A stretch of DNA of 10,300 nucleotides from an uncultured Ruminococcus sp. (GCA_910579835.1 CAJTWQ010000055.1:1-10300), one strand, 5' to 3'. Shown: positions 1-8,105, numbered from the stretch's first letter. Program-made: numbers and translations. Notes: generated by a model not told the origin, from the sequence alone.

Positions 1-2374
1 ATGCCGCCGATTCCTTTCCCTGTGGATAATCCCCCGTTTCCAGCACTCTGTCAATGTGCCGGAGAAATCCGCCCAGACCTCCCGTCCCCTCATAAGCGGA
101 AGAACTTTCGTAATTCTGTGCATACTGAATAAGAAGACGCAAATTAGCACGCTTCTTTTCACCGTCACGGCTCATCTGCATGACAGAAATAAAATCCGTA
201 GAATCATATATAAGACTGATAAGTTCCCCGATAGTCATAGTAACTGCGCTAAGACGGAATGAATCAACAAAGCTCAGAAAATCCCGGCATTTCCCGATAA
301 GAACATCGCTGATACAGCTTCCATATGCACTGTCAGCCACTTCAAGAAGTATAGAATATACAGGCTTATCCCTATCTAAAGACTTTATAAGGGCAAGTTC
401 CTGAATGGTGAACATAAACATCGGAGAGGTCATTACCGCAGCTGTCGGAATGTCGGACAGAGGATTATCAATTACCCTTAGCAGATCAATAAGAATAGCT
501 ATTTCCCGTGATCTTAGGTATCCGATTTCCTCTCCGGTTTTTGCCGGAATGCCCCTGTTATGCAGCGCCTTGGCATAAACACTGATAAATTTGTTTCCGC
601 GTACAAGAATGCTGAAATCCGAGGGTCGGCATGAACGTGTTCCCTCGCCGGTAACAACAGGATACTTTTTGTTTATCATATCTGCAATCCGTCCGGCAGT
701 ATATTCAGCCTCATAGTTCACATCGGACGCTTTCTGATCTTCCTCCTCATCCTCGGCAGGATCGTCGTTAATCAAAGCAATCTCAGTTAGACATGATTCG
801 CCGGCATCAATATATGCCTGCGCACCGAAGTAAAGCATCTCATTCTCATTATAGCTTATTCCGCCGCATTTTTCCGACATTATCTGACCGAAAACAAAGT
901 TCACGAAATCAATAACTTCCTGAGAACTGCGGAAATTCCTGTTCAATACAATAGACTGATTCGGACAGTTGCTTTCAGAGCTGTAAGCTTCCGAAGAGTT
1001 AAGCGTATTAATAAAGTTCCTGGGATTTGCCAGCCTGAAGCCGTATATTGACTGCTTAACGTCCCCTACCAGAAAGACGTTATTACCATACATAGGCTCG
1101 CCGTTTAAAGTATGTCTGTAATTTTTGGAAATCAGCTTGAATATAAGATCCTGCTTATTATTGGAATCCTGATATTCGTCTATCATAATTATATCGTAAT
1201 ATTCAGCTGTTCGTAGCGCTGTTTCCGAAGGAACTATTCTGCCGCTGTTATCGGTTTCAGCCAGAAGCTCCAGAGCAAGTCTTTCACCATCGTCAAAGCT
1301 GACAGCATTTTTAGCGCATTTTTTCTCCCAGACAATGTCCTGATATTTTCTTAGCATCTCTGCCAGGACAAATGTGACCTCGGCGGATTCCTTAAAATCG
1401 TTTTTCGCCGTAGATATTCCTGATATAATCCCTAAAACAAGCTCTTTAATCAAGTCACGCTTTTTCTTATACATCTCCCGAAGTTCTTTATTATATGGAG
1501 TTTTTGAAGTAACCGTAATCAACTTGCCAAAGGAACTCAGACGTTCAGCCTCATCCTTATCCGGAAAACGTCCCGACTTAATTATTTCCGACAGTTCGCC
1601 TACCCTGTCATATTCTTCTTCTGCCTGACGAAATGATGACAATGCCTGTGGATAATTTGAAATATCAGGAAAGATCTGACTTATCATGTTAAGACAGCTC
1701 CCCGCCAGTTTCAGCGCCTTTTCTGCCTTTTCAACCAAATTTTTCATCAATACGCTGTAGTAAACAGATTCGCGGAAATCCTTTCTGTACTCGTTTTCTG
1801 CATCGCTTAGCCATTTATCGCGCAGAGCCACAGAGGCGAGAAAATCGTCGGCAAGAGATATTACTTCTACCAGCACACGCTCGTTTTTAATGCAGAAACG
1901 ATCGTACAAAAAAGAAATCTTATCATATTCATTCTCGCTGTACCAGTTTATCAGGTCGTCCATAGCCTGCGCTTTCAAAGCCTTATTTTCTGCTTCATCC
2001 AGGATTCCAAATCCGGAAGTAATTCCCTGATCGGTAATATTATCCCTGATAAGCTCAAAACAAAATGAGTTTATCGTAGAGATCTTTGCGCTTTGCAAAA
2101 GAGTCTGCTGCTTTAAAAGATGACTGCTGTCAGGATTCTGATTTATTAACTCACGCAGGCGCTTGTCAAGTCTTTTTTTCATCTCCGCAGCAGCATCATT
2201 AGTAAAGGTTACTACTATCATCCTGTCTGCTCTGACACCGGAGGCAGGATCTGTAATAAGCTTTACCAAACGCTCTGTCAATACAGAGGTTTTGCCGCTG
2301 CCTGCTGCAGCAGATACAATTATTGAAGCATCTCTTGAATTTATAGCATCTTCCTGCTGCTTTGTCCAAGCCAT
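1..2374 (-). CDS. addA: AddA, ATP-dependent helicase/nuclease subunit A (3' part off window)
   Basis: Subunit of the AddAB complex, the Firmicute counterpart of RecBCD, which unwinds and resects double-strand DNA ends for RecA-dependent repair. The open frame starts at ATG 2374 (MAWTKQQEDAI) and stays open to the window edge, giving about 791 residues of a family usually around 1,200. Superfamily 1A helicase motifs are visible in order: Walker A AAAGSGKTSVLTER near residues 22-35, Walker B IMIDEYQDSN near 396-405, motif III VFLVGDVKQSIYGFR near 430-445, and LNRNFRSS near 475-483. The C-terminal helicase motifs and the RecB-type nuclease domain should lie outside the window, so nuclease competence cannot be judged. 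The N-terminus and the GGLGGFLRHIDRV stretch near the edge resemble AddA more than PcrA/UvrD. It starts 12 bases after the ligA stop, with only a weak GGTGA-like ribosome binding site, suggesting cotranscription and possibly translational coupling. The usual partner addB is not upstream. Confidence 0.93.
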   Translation of the reverse strand, partial: MAWTKQQEDAINSRDASIIVSAAAGSGKTSVLTERLVKLITDPASGVRADRMIVVTFTNDAAAEMKKRLDKRLRELINQNPDSSHLLKQQTLLQSAKISTINSFCFELIRDNITDQGITSGFGILDEAENKALKAQAMDDLINWYSENEYDKISFLYDRFCIKNERVLVEVISLADDFLASVALRDKWLSDAENEYRKDFRESVYYSVLMKNLVEKAEKALKLAGSCLNMISQIFPDISNYPQALSSFRQAEEEYDRVGELSEIIKSGRFPDKDEAERLSSFGKLITVTSKTPYNKELREMYKKKRDLIKELVLGIISGISTAKNDFKESAEVTFVLAEMLRKYQDIVWEKKCAKNAVSFDDGERLALELLAETDNSGRIVPSETALRTAEYYDIIMIDEYQDSNNKQDLIFKLISKNYRHTLNGEPMYGNNVFLVGDVKQSIYGFRLANPRNFINTLNSSEAYSSESNCPNQSIVLNRNFRSSQEVIDFVNFVFGQIMSEKCGGISYNENEMLYFGAQAYIDAGESCLTEIALINDDPAEDEEEDQKASDVNYEAEYTAGRIADMINKKYPVVTGEGTRSCRPSDFSILVRGNKFISVYAKALHNRGIPAKTGEEIGYLRSREIAILIDLLRVIDNPLSDIPTAAVMTSPMFMFTIQELALIKSLDRDKPVYSILLEVADSAYGSCISDVLIGKCRDFLSFVDSFRLSAVTMTIGELISLIYDSTDFISVMQMSRDGEKKRANLRLLIQYAQNYESSSAYEGTGGLGGFLRHIDRVLETGDYPQGKESAA

Positions 2375-2386
2375 TTCAAATCACCG

Positions 2387-4369
2387 TCACTTTGTTTTTT
2401 CCAAAAGTTCATCCTCCGTAAGAATCTCAATACCAAGCTCCTGTGCCTTTACTAATTTACTTCCTGCTTCCTCCCCTGCCACTAAAAAGCTTGTCTTCTT
2501 TGATACAGAACCGCTTACCTTTCCGCCGAATCTTTCAATCAGTGCCTTTGCTTCATCACGCTTCATTGTTGGAAGAGTTCCCGTTAGCACAAAAGTAAGT
2601 CCGCTGAAACGGCTGTCACCAACTGTTTTCTTACTATAGCTCATATTCACGCCGTATTCTTTTAAACGACGGATAAGCTCGATAGTATGAGATTCACGGA
2701 GCGCATTGAAAACGCTGTCAGCCATGACATCTCCGAACCCCTCAATAGAGGATATTTCGTCTTTTCCAGCCGTGAGAAGCTCATCTATACCACCGAATTT
2801 TTCACAAAGAAGCGTCGCCGCCTTCTGACCGATATTTCGTATTCCAAGACCAAAAATAAGACGATCCGCCTCATTTCTCTTGGACGCCTCAATGGCGTCT
2901 ATCAAATTCTGTGCCGACTTTTCACCAAATCGTTCCAGAGCAATAATCTGCTCTTTTTTGAGAATATAGAGATCTGCCGGAGATTTCACCATTCCGCTTT
3001 CAACAAAGAGTTTCATATTAGCTTCTCCCAGCCCGTCAATATCCATAGCGTTTTTTGATGCAAAATGAATCATATTTTTAAGAAGCTGCGCCGGACATGC
3101 AACATTCGGGCATCGAAGAACACTTTCCCCGTCATCGCGCACAGATGGAGTTCCGCATACCGGACATAATGCCGGAAGATTAAACTTAAAAGAACACTCT
3201 TCATGTGAGACGCTCCGCAGCACTTCGGGAATAATTTCTCCTGCCTTTCTTACCACAATAATATCGCCTATTCTTATATCTTTTTCGTCTATAAAATCCT
3301 GATTGTGAAGCACCGCTCTGGAAACGCTAGTTCCAGCCAGAAGGATCGGCTCAAAAACGGCAACAGGAGTAATTGCTCCGGTACGCCCTACATTGACCTC
3401 AATATCAAGCAGCTTTGTTTCCTTCTCTTCAGGAGGATATTTATATGCAACTGCCCATTTTGGAGTCTTGGAAGTAGAACCCATAATGTCACGCTGAGAC
3501 AGTCTGTTTACCTTAATAACAACACCGTCAATATCAAAACCAAACTTTGCGCGCTCATTTCCTATTCTGTCTATCTCAGCCTTAATTTCAGATGCCTCAC
3601 GGCATATCTTATATGAAGGCAAAACCTTGAATCCCATTGCTTTAAGATCATCCAGTGACTGAGTATGCGTATCATAACTTCGTCCATTTACCTGCTGAAC
3701 ATTGAAAATGAAAATGTCAAGCCTCCGCTTTGCAGTTATTTTGGAATCTTTCTGACGTAGGGAGCCTGCTGCCGCATTACGGGGATTTTTAAATAGCACA
3801 TCACCTTTCAGTTCCTGCTGTTCCACCAATGAAAAAAAACTTTCCTGCGGCATATACACTTCTCCCCGAACTTCTAAAAACTCCGGAGCATTATCTATTT
3901 TCAGCGGAATTGATCTAATGGTCCGGAGATTTGCCGTAACATCCTCCCCCACAAATCCATCGCCGCGAGTTGAACCGCGAGTAAAAATCCCATTCTCGTA
4001 TTCCAAAGAAACTGACAATCCGTCAATCTTCGGCTCCACTGAAAACTCCGCATCAGTAAGCTCATCATGACATTTTTGAACAAAGCTTTCCACCTGTTCA
4101 AAAGAAAAAACATCCTGCAAACTCAACATCTGTACGGCATGATTGACCTTTTCAAATTTATTGAGCGCCATTCCGCCAACACGCTGAGTAGGTGATGCCG
4201 GAGTAATAAGCTCCGGAAACTGCTCCTCTAAGTCTTTCAGTTCCTGCATGAACATATCAAAGTCATAATCCGATATTTCGGGGTTATCAAGTACATAATA
4301 CTGATAGCTGTACTCGTTAAGGAGTTTTGAAAGCTCCTCTGACCTTTTCTGCGCGTCTGATTTATTCAT
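2387..4369 (-). CDS. ligA: NAD+-dependent DNA ligase LigA
   Basis: Seals nicks in duplex DNA during replication and repair, using NAD+ to adenylate an active-site lysine. The protein is 660 residues, a normal length, with all domains. The N-terminal Ia domain has YYVLDNPEISDYDFD (residues about 24-38). The adenylation motif KIDGLSV has the nucleophile Lys114. It is followed by RGDGFVGEDVT, DGVVIKVN and KTPKWAVAYKYPPEE, then the OB fold. A four-cysteine zinc finger (C402, C405, C420, C425) precedes helix-hairpin-helix repeats (about 440-560) and a C-terminal BRCT domain (about 587-660). ATG 4369 is chosen because GGAGG lies six bases upstream; an in-frame start at 4414 would add 15 residues with no LigA similarity and run through an intergenic hairpin. 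It sits between the DUF1015 gene and addA in the maf operon. No key residue is missing. Confidence 0.97.
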   Translation of the reverse strand: MNKSDAQKRSEELSKLLNEYSYQYYVLDNPEISDYDFDMFMQELKDLEEQFPELITPASPTQRVGGMALNKFEKVNHAVQMLSLQDVFSFEQVESFVQKCHDELTDAEFSVEPKIDGLSVSLEYENGIFTRGSTRGDGFVGEDVTANLRTIRSIPLKIDNAPEFLEVRGEVYMPQESFFSLVEQQELKGDVLFKNPRNAAAGSLRQKDSKITAKRRLDIFIFNVQQVNGRSYDTHTQSLDDLKAMGFKVLPSYKICREASEIKAEIDRIGNERAKFGFDIDGVVIKVNRLSQRDIMGSTSKTPKWAVAYKYPPEEKETKLLDIEVNVGRTGAITPVAVFEPILLAGTSVSRAVLHNQDFIDEKDIRIGDIIVVRKAGEIIPEVLRSVSHEECSFKFNLPALCPVCGTPSVRDDGESVLRCPNVACPAQLLKNMIHFASKNAMDIDGLGEANMKLFVESGMVKSPADLYILKKEQIIALERFGEKSAQNLIDAIEASKRNEADRLIFGLGIRNIGQKAATLLCEKFGGIDELLTAGKDEISSIEGFGDVMADSVFNALRESHTIELIRRLKEYGVNMSYSKKTVGDSRFSGLTFVLTGTLPTMKRDEAKALIERFGGKVSGSVSKKTSFLVAGEEAGSKLVKAQELGIEILTEDELLEKTK

Positions 4370-4375
4370 TTCCTG

Positions 4376-4380
4376 CCTCC
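4376..4380 (-). promoter_or_regulatory. Ribosome binding site of ligA
   Basis: GGAGG on the minus strand, six bases before ATG 4369. It decides the ligA start in favour of MNKSDAQKRS over the longer in-frame frame beginning at 4414. Confidence 0.8.
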
Positions 4381-4395
4381 GTTGTTCCATTAATA

Positions 4396-4433
4396 TGCAA
4401 ATGCTGTTCGGCATATTTCCGAACAGCTTTGCA
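4396..4433 (-). other. Intergenic stem-loop between the DUF1015 gene and ligA
   Basis: Near-perfect inverted repeat. GCTGTTCGG at 4403-4411 pairs with CCGAACAGC at 4419-4427 across a 7-base loop. The stem continues with TGCAAA (4396-4401) against TTTGCA (4428-4433) after a single bulged T at 4402, for 15 base pairs in all. It lies just after the DUF1015 stop and before the ligA ribosome binding site. On the minus strand it is not followed by a T-tract, so it does not look like a standard intrinsic terminator. It may act in mRNA processing or stability, as a weak attenuator, or by presenting the ligA leader. Confidence 0.7.
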
Positions 4434-4437
4434 GTTA

Positions 4438-5709
4438 TTATTTAATAATTTTCCTTGCTTCCATGTAAAAACGTTTATCTTCAGCATGCCCCATTGAAAA
4501 AGTCTTTCTGGGCAGAGCACCGTCCTTGATAACGGTGGGGAAAAGCTGAGATTTATCCATATCCGGCAGAATAAAACCGATTCCACTATGCTTTTCGGCA
4601 AGCTGTTTTACAGTATCTGCACCATGGATGTAGTCGATCTTTCCGCCGTTTATCTTGATATATCCGTCAAGAAAATTCTGTAGTGAGCCAACGGAAAGAT
4701 TTGATGATTTATTATGAATCCAAAGCTTTCTCTCACTTCCGCCGCAGAATATAATAACATACTGATCCGATTCCTTATCCCCGGAAAGTCCCAGTGTATC
4801 AGCAAGCTCAGACAGGAGATTATCACAGTCAACATCAAATACAAGACGATGTATAGCCTCAAATTTAAGGGCATCACTGTGAAGATTTACAATTTCTGCC
4901 AAAGCGTATCTTGCTGGATGAGACGACATATCCTTGTCAGGATTTGCCTCTTTAAGCTGCTCATAGAACTCCTTCGCCGTTGCAAGTGAATGGTTGCCGT
5001 CTCCCATAGCATAAAGAAGTACTGGCGTCTCATCAAGTCCGTACTTCTCAGCAAAAACTACCGGATCTGCAAGAGCTGCCAATGCATCGTCAATACGCTG
5101 CTGTTCGGCGCTGTCTGCAAGATACCCCTTTACGCTGCCCCCGCCCTGCATAAGCTTGGTATCATAAAGTTTTGCCATTGATGATGTCTTTTCCGCAAGA
5201 GGCTCGATAACGGTATGGTCAGGATCGTCAATAAGAATCATGATATGCGGAAGTTCAAGCGGTGCATCCTGTCTTACCCTGATTCTTGGAGGAATCCTTT
5301 CAATAACGGTAGCCTCGGTTGCACGAACCTCAGACGAACTGCCTTTTGAAAAATCATACTTTTCAAGATCAATTGCGCCTACGATTCCCTGTCGAAGAAT
5401 ACCGTTTCCCTGAATCCTCTCAACATAAACCATTGCATCCTTATATTCATCAAATATCTCAGATTCAATATAACTGTTCATCTCTTCGTGTATATCGCTA
5501 ATGCGGTCTGAAACATTCTCCTCTTCAAGGAAGATCTCAGGCAGAATAAGGTTAAGCGCTGAGGGCGCATCGCCAATGGTATCATATACGCTGTTCCAGT
5601 ACTCAGGCTCACTTGTATACTGATCGCAGGCGATGACCGACCATTTTGAAACATCAATCGACTTTTTCGGAAGAAGTATATCCGCATTGTGAAAAGCAGT
5701 AGTATTCAT
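4438..5709 (-). CDS. DUF1015 family protein, function unknown
   Basis: A 423-residue protein matching the DUF1015 family (Pfam PF06245) in length and in several recognisable segments: YVERIQGNGILRQGIVGAIDL (about 95-115), RATEATVIERIPPRIRVR (about 129-146), ILIDDPDHTVIEP (158-170), MGDGNHSLATAKEF (235-248) and the C-terminal LPRKTFSMGHAEDKRFYMEA (399-418). No signal peptide or membrane segment is seen, so it is probably cytosolic. The DGNHS segment recalls the DGHHR-type box of the ParB/sulfiredoxin fold, which includes ParB CTPases and archaeal serine kinase SerK; that link is my inference. The start is firm: AAAGGAG six bases upstream of ATG 5709, inside the end of maf, and the ATG shares one base with the maf stop (TAATG), implying translational coupling. 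Biochemical function is unknown to me. Confidence 0.88.
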   Translation of the reverse strand: MNTTAFHNADILLPKKSIDVSKWSVIACDQYTSEPEYWNSVYDTIGDAPSALNLILPEIFLEEENVSDRISDIHEEMNSYIESEIFDEYKDAMVYVERIQGNGILRQGIVGAIDLEKYDFSKGSSSEVRATEATVIERIPPRIRVRQDAPLELPHIMILIDDPDHTVIEPLAEKTSSMAKLYDTKLMQGGGSVKGYLADSAEQQRIDDALAALADPVVFAEKYGLDETPVLLYAMGDGNHSLATAKEFYEQLKEANPDKDMSSHPARYALAEIVNLHSDALKFEAIHRLVFDVDCDNLLSELADTLGLSGDKESDQYVIIFCGGSERKLWIHNKSSNLSVGSLQNFLDGYIKINGGKIDYIHGADTVKQLAEKHSGIGFILPDMDKSQLFPTVIKDGALPRKTFSMGHAEDKRFYMEARKIIK

Positions 5710-6284
5710 TATCTTACTCCTTTGATAAATTCTTTTAATTCTTTATTCAGACGTGAAACAGGCAGTCCCATAACGTTAAAAAAATCACCGTTGATATAAT
5801 TCACAAATAGTGCTCCCCTCCCCTGAATACCGTATCCGCCCGCCTTGTCGTAGGGTTCGTCAGAAGAAATATAATCCTCAATTTCTTCATCGGTGAGTTT
5901 GCAGAAAAATACCTCTGTACCCACGTAAAATGAAAACATTCTGTCTCCATACATAATGCAACATCCGGTAAATACAGAATGGGCACTGCCCGACAGCATA
6001 TGCAGATATTCCCACGCCTGTTCCTTATCCTTAGGCTTTCCGAGAATCATATTCTTATGCACAACTATTGTATCGCAGCCTATGACAATATCATCCGGAA
6101 AAAGCTCATTTGCTTTTTTTGCCTTGACACGTGCAATATATTCACATACGCCGCATATTCTTTTTTCTGGCATATCCTCCGGAAGAGTTTCGTCAGCATC
6201 TACTGAAACCGCTGTAAAATCCTCTGTTATGAGCTTCATAAGCTCCTTTCTCCTCGGTGATGCAGAAGCGAGAATTATTTTCAT
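5709..6284 (-). CDS. maf: Maf-family nucleotide pyrophosphatase (probably dTTP/UTP type)
   Basis: Maf proteins hydrolyse nucleoside triphosphates, including modified ones, to monophosphates, and are regarded as nucleotide-pool house-cleaning enzymes linked to septum inhibition. The 191-residue product has the full family signature: ASASPRR at 6-12 for phosphate binding, IGCDTIVV with catalytic Asp71, GKPKD at 82-86, and PYDKAGGYGIQG at 144-155. That last motif fits the dTTP/UTP-preferring (YhdE/YhaM-like) subgroup; substrate assignment is by family resemblance only. ATG 6284 has GAGGACG upstream and lies about 16 bases from the predicted transcription start of the promoter at 6308-6336, so it is the first gene of the maf-DUF1015-ligA-addA operon. 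Its stop overlaps the next start by one base. Confidence 0.94.
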   Translation of the reverse strand: MKIILASASPRRKELMKLITEDFTAVSVDADETLPEDMPEKRICGVCEYIARVKAKKANELFPDDIVIGCDTIVVHKNMILGKPKDKEQAWEYLHMLSGSAHSVFTGCCIMYGDRMFSFYVGTEVFFCKLTDEEIEDYISSDEPYDKAGGYGIQGRGALFVNYINGDFFNVMGLPVSRLNKELKEFIKGVR

Positions 6285-6307
6285 TTTATCACGTCCTCAA
6301 TAAGTCT

Positions 6308-6336
6308 ATTTTAACATATCATGTATTGGATGTCAA
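6308..6336 (-). promoter_or_regulatory. Sigma-A promoter of the maf-DUF1015-ligA-addA operon
   Basis: On the minus strand a perfect -35 box TTGACA (6331-6336) and a -10 box TAAAAT (6308-6313, one mismatch) are separated by exactly 17 bases. Transcription should start near 6301, giving a leader of about 16 bases before maf. The -35 box begins 12 bases after the queF stop, so this starts a new unit right behind the que operon. Confidence 0.85.
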
Positions 6337-6347
6337 GAAAAAACGTA

Positions 6348-6827
6348 TTATCTTGGTTGTCCCCAGTTTGAAAGACGATCGAGAGCAGCTTGTTCCCAGC
6401 GTGTACCCGGTCTGCCGTAGTTACAGTACGGATGTATAGAGATTCCGCCGCGTGGCGTGAATTCGCCCCACACCTCCATATATCGAGGATGTGTAAGCTC
6501 TACAAGATCGTTTAAAATAATATTTACACAGTCCTCATGAAAATCCCCATGATTACGGAAGCTGAACAAATACAGCTTGAGAGATTTGCTTTCCACCATT
6601 TTTACATCCGGAACATACTGAATATAGATCGATGCAAAATCCGGCTGTCCTGTAATAGGGCACAGACTTGTGAATTCCGGACAGTTGAATCTTACAAAAT
6701 AATCTCTGTCCTGATGCTTGTTAATGAATGTTTCAAGCATCTGCGGGGCATAATCATCGGGATATTCGGTCTTTTTATTACCAAGCAGACTCAAGCCCGC
6801 GGTTTCTTCTCTGGTTCTTCCTGTCAT
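6348..6827 (-). CDS. queF: NADPH-dependent 7-cyano-7-deazaguanine (preQ0) reductase QueF
   Basis: Reduces the nitrile of preQ0 to the aminomethyl group of preQ1 with NADPH; preQ1 is then inserted into tRNA by Tgt. The 159-residue product is the short unimodular, T-fold form, as in Bacillus. The QueF signature ESKSLKLYL is at 79-87. Catalytic Cys56 lies in SLCPITGQPDF with Asp63 shortly after, and HGDFHED at 93-99 carries the substrate-binding His-Glu pair. The C-terminal RGGISIHPYCNYGRPG also fits. ATG 6827 has AAGGAG eight bases upstream, overlapping the end of queC. It is the last gene of the operon and completes preQ1 synthesis. No clear terminator follows. Confidence 0.96.
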   Translation of the reverse strand: MTGRTREETAGLSLLGNKKTEYPDDYAPQMLETFINKHQDRDYFVRFNCPEFTSLCPITGQPDFASIYIQYVPDVKMVESKSLKLYLFSFRNHGDFHEDCVNIILNDLVELTHPRYMEVWGEFTPRGGISIHPYCNYGRPGTRWEQAALDRLSNWGQPR

Positions 6828-6839
6828 AATAAAATCTCC

Positions 6840-7520
6840 TTATTTTATCAATGGATCCTGAACGCCGTTTGCCAAAAAGGCATTCTGTCTGTCACGGCAT
6901 GTGCCGCATACACCGCAAGGATTATTGCCACCCTCGTAGCAGCTCCATGTAAGCTCATAGGGAACGTCAAGCTCAATGCCAAGTTTTACAATATCTTTTT
7001 TAGTCTTGTCCACAAATGGTGCTTTAATGCAGAGCTGCTTTCCGCTGCCGATATAAACTGCCGTTTTCATAGCATCATTAAATTCCTCGCTGCAATCGGG
7101 ATATGCATTACCGGCAGCGTCATCTGCATGAGGTCCGTAATATATTATCTCACACCCCAGAGACAAAGCCATGCTTGCAGCAGATGCAATAAAAAGTCCG
7201 TTCCGGAAAGGAACATATGTAGAAACTGGCTTTCCTCCTGTTTCAATTAACTGCTCAGCGTATGTCTCCTTTGGAATTTCTTCACACGAACTTGAAAGCA
7301 GAGAACAGTCAGAATCGACAAAAATCGTTGAAAGATCCAGCTGCTTCCAATCAACATTGTAATAAGAAGCAATTTTCCGAGCAGCCTCGATCTCACGGCT
7401 ATGCTTCTGACCATAACTGATTGACAGCGCAATAACATTCCCTGCACCGTGCGCCCTTACAGCAAGAGCAAGACAAGTTGTGCTGTCTACGCCGCCGCTG
7501 AATAAAACCATTACTTTCAT
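6840..7520 (-). CDS. queC: 7-cyano-7-deazaguanine synthase QueC
   Basis: ATP-dependent conversion of 7-carboxy-7-deazaguanine and ammonia to preQ0. The 226-residue product begins with the PP-loop ATPase motif FSGGVDST (residues 7-14), followed by VPFRNGLF (103-110) and HADDAAGNAYPDC (131-143). The C-terminal zinc site is complete: C194, C202, C205 and C208 in WSCYEGGNNPCGVCGTCRDR. The length matches the family. ATG 7520 follows AAGGAG by nine bases; that site overlaps the folE stop, so the genes are closely coupled. It sits between folE and queF. Confidence 0.96.
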   Translation of the reverse strand: MKVMVLFSGGVDSTTCLALAVRAHGAGNVIALSISYGQKHSREIEAARKIASYYNVDWKQLDLSTIFVDSDCSLLSSSCEEIPKETYAEQLIETGGKPVSTYVPFRNGLFIASAASMALSLGCEIIYYGPHADDAAGNAYPDCSEEFNDAMKTAVYIGSGKQLCIKAPFVDKTKKDIVKLGIELDVPYELTWSCYEGGNNPCGVCGTCRDRQNAFLANGVQDPLIK

Positions 7521-7533
7521 TGTTTTTTTCTCC

Positions 7534-8103
7534 TTAAATTACTAAATGCTGAAGCTCCGGATCATCCTTAAATCTGCCGTAAAACGTGGTTGTAGTGGTG
7601 CGTGCAGGAATATTTCTGATACCTCTTGCGGTCATGCAGCTATGGGATCCGGTAATTACTACTCCCACATCTACGGTTCCGACAGCTTCACAGATAATCT
7701 CTGCAATATCCTCACCAAGCCGTTCCTGAAGCTGCAATCTCTTTGCTGCCATATCGCATATACGGGCTATTTTGCTCAGTCCCAGTACTTTTCCGTCCGG
7801 AATATACGCAGCGTTGACCGTCATATCATACATCAGCGCAATATGATGTTCGCAGTAGCTAAAAACGCTTATATCCCGCATTACAACAGCCGACTGCCTT
7901 CCGTCATTCTTTGGAGCAGAAAAAGTTTTACCGAACATTTCGGCAATTTCATGATTACTGTACTGAATTCCCTCAAATACCTCCTCATACATACGTGCCA
8001 CCCTTTCCGGTGTTTCAATCAGTCCCTCACGGTCTGGATTCTCTCCCAGAGCTTTTAATATTTCCCTTATATGATATTCAATTTTTTTCTTATCTACAGC
8101 CAT
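7534..8103 (-). CDS. folE: GTP cyclohydrolase I FolE
   Basis: Converts GTP to 7,8-dihydroneopterin triphosphate, the first step shared by folate and 7-deazaguanine synthesis. The 189-residue product keeps the zinc ligands C84 and H87 (in SYCEHHIALM) and C156 (in GSHSCMTARG), plus VLGLSKIARICDMAAKRLQ and LGEDIAE. It is a classical type IA FolE, not the COG1469 type. The segment after MTARGIRN reads IPARTTTTTFYG, a less usual form of the region that in many homologues resembles KPGSKTVTSAVRG. ATG 8103 is chosen because GGGGAG lies seven bases upstream, only two bases separate it from the queE stop, and similarity begins there; an in-frame ATG at 8133 would overlap queE. Its place inside the que operon suggests dedicated supply of precursor to QueD. 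Confidence 0.95.
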   Translation of the reverse strand: MAVDKKKIEYHIREILKALGENPDREGLIETPERVARMYEEVFEGIQYSNHEIAEMFGKTFSAPKNDGRQSAVVMRDISVFSYCEHHIALMYDMTVNAAYIPDGKVLGLSKIARICDMAAKRLQLQERLGEDIAEIICEAVGTVDVGVVITGSHSCMTARGIRNIPARTTTTTFYGRFKDDPELQHLVI

Positions 8104-8105
8104 TT

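Noticed and set aside
2163..2639. 158-codon open frame on the plus strand opposite addA and ligA
   Set aside because: It spans the junction of two well-supported minus-strand genes and gives a low-complexity, serine-rich product typical of an antisense shadow.
4370..4414. N-terminal extension of ligA to 4414
   Set aside because: It reads through the intergenic hairpin, lacks family similarity, and GGAGG sits correctly before ATG 4369.
6338..6347. Possible intrinsic terminator at the T-run after queF
   Set aside because: No stem of more than about four pairs could be found before the T-run.
6537..7250. 237-codon open frame on the plus strand opposite queF and queC
   Set aside because: It is antisense to two genes with complete catalytic motifs, its product is not recognisable, and no promoter or ribosome binding site supports it.
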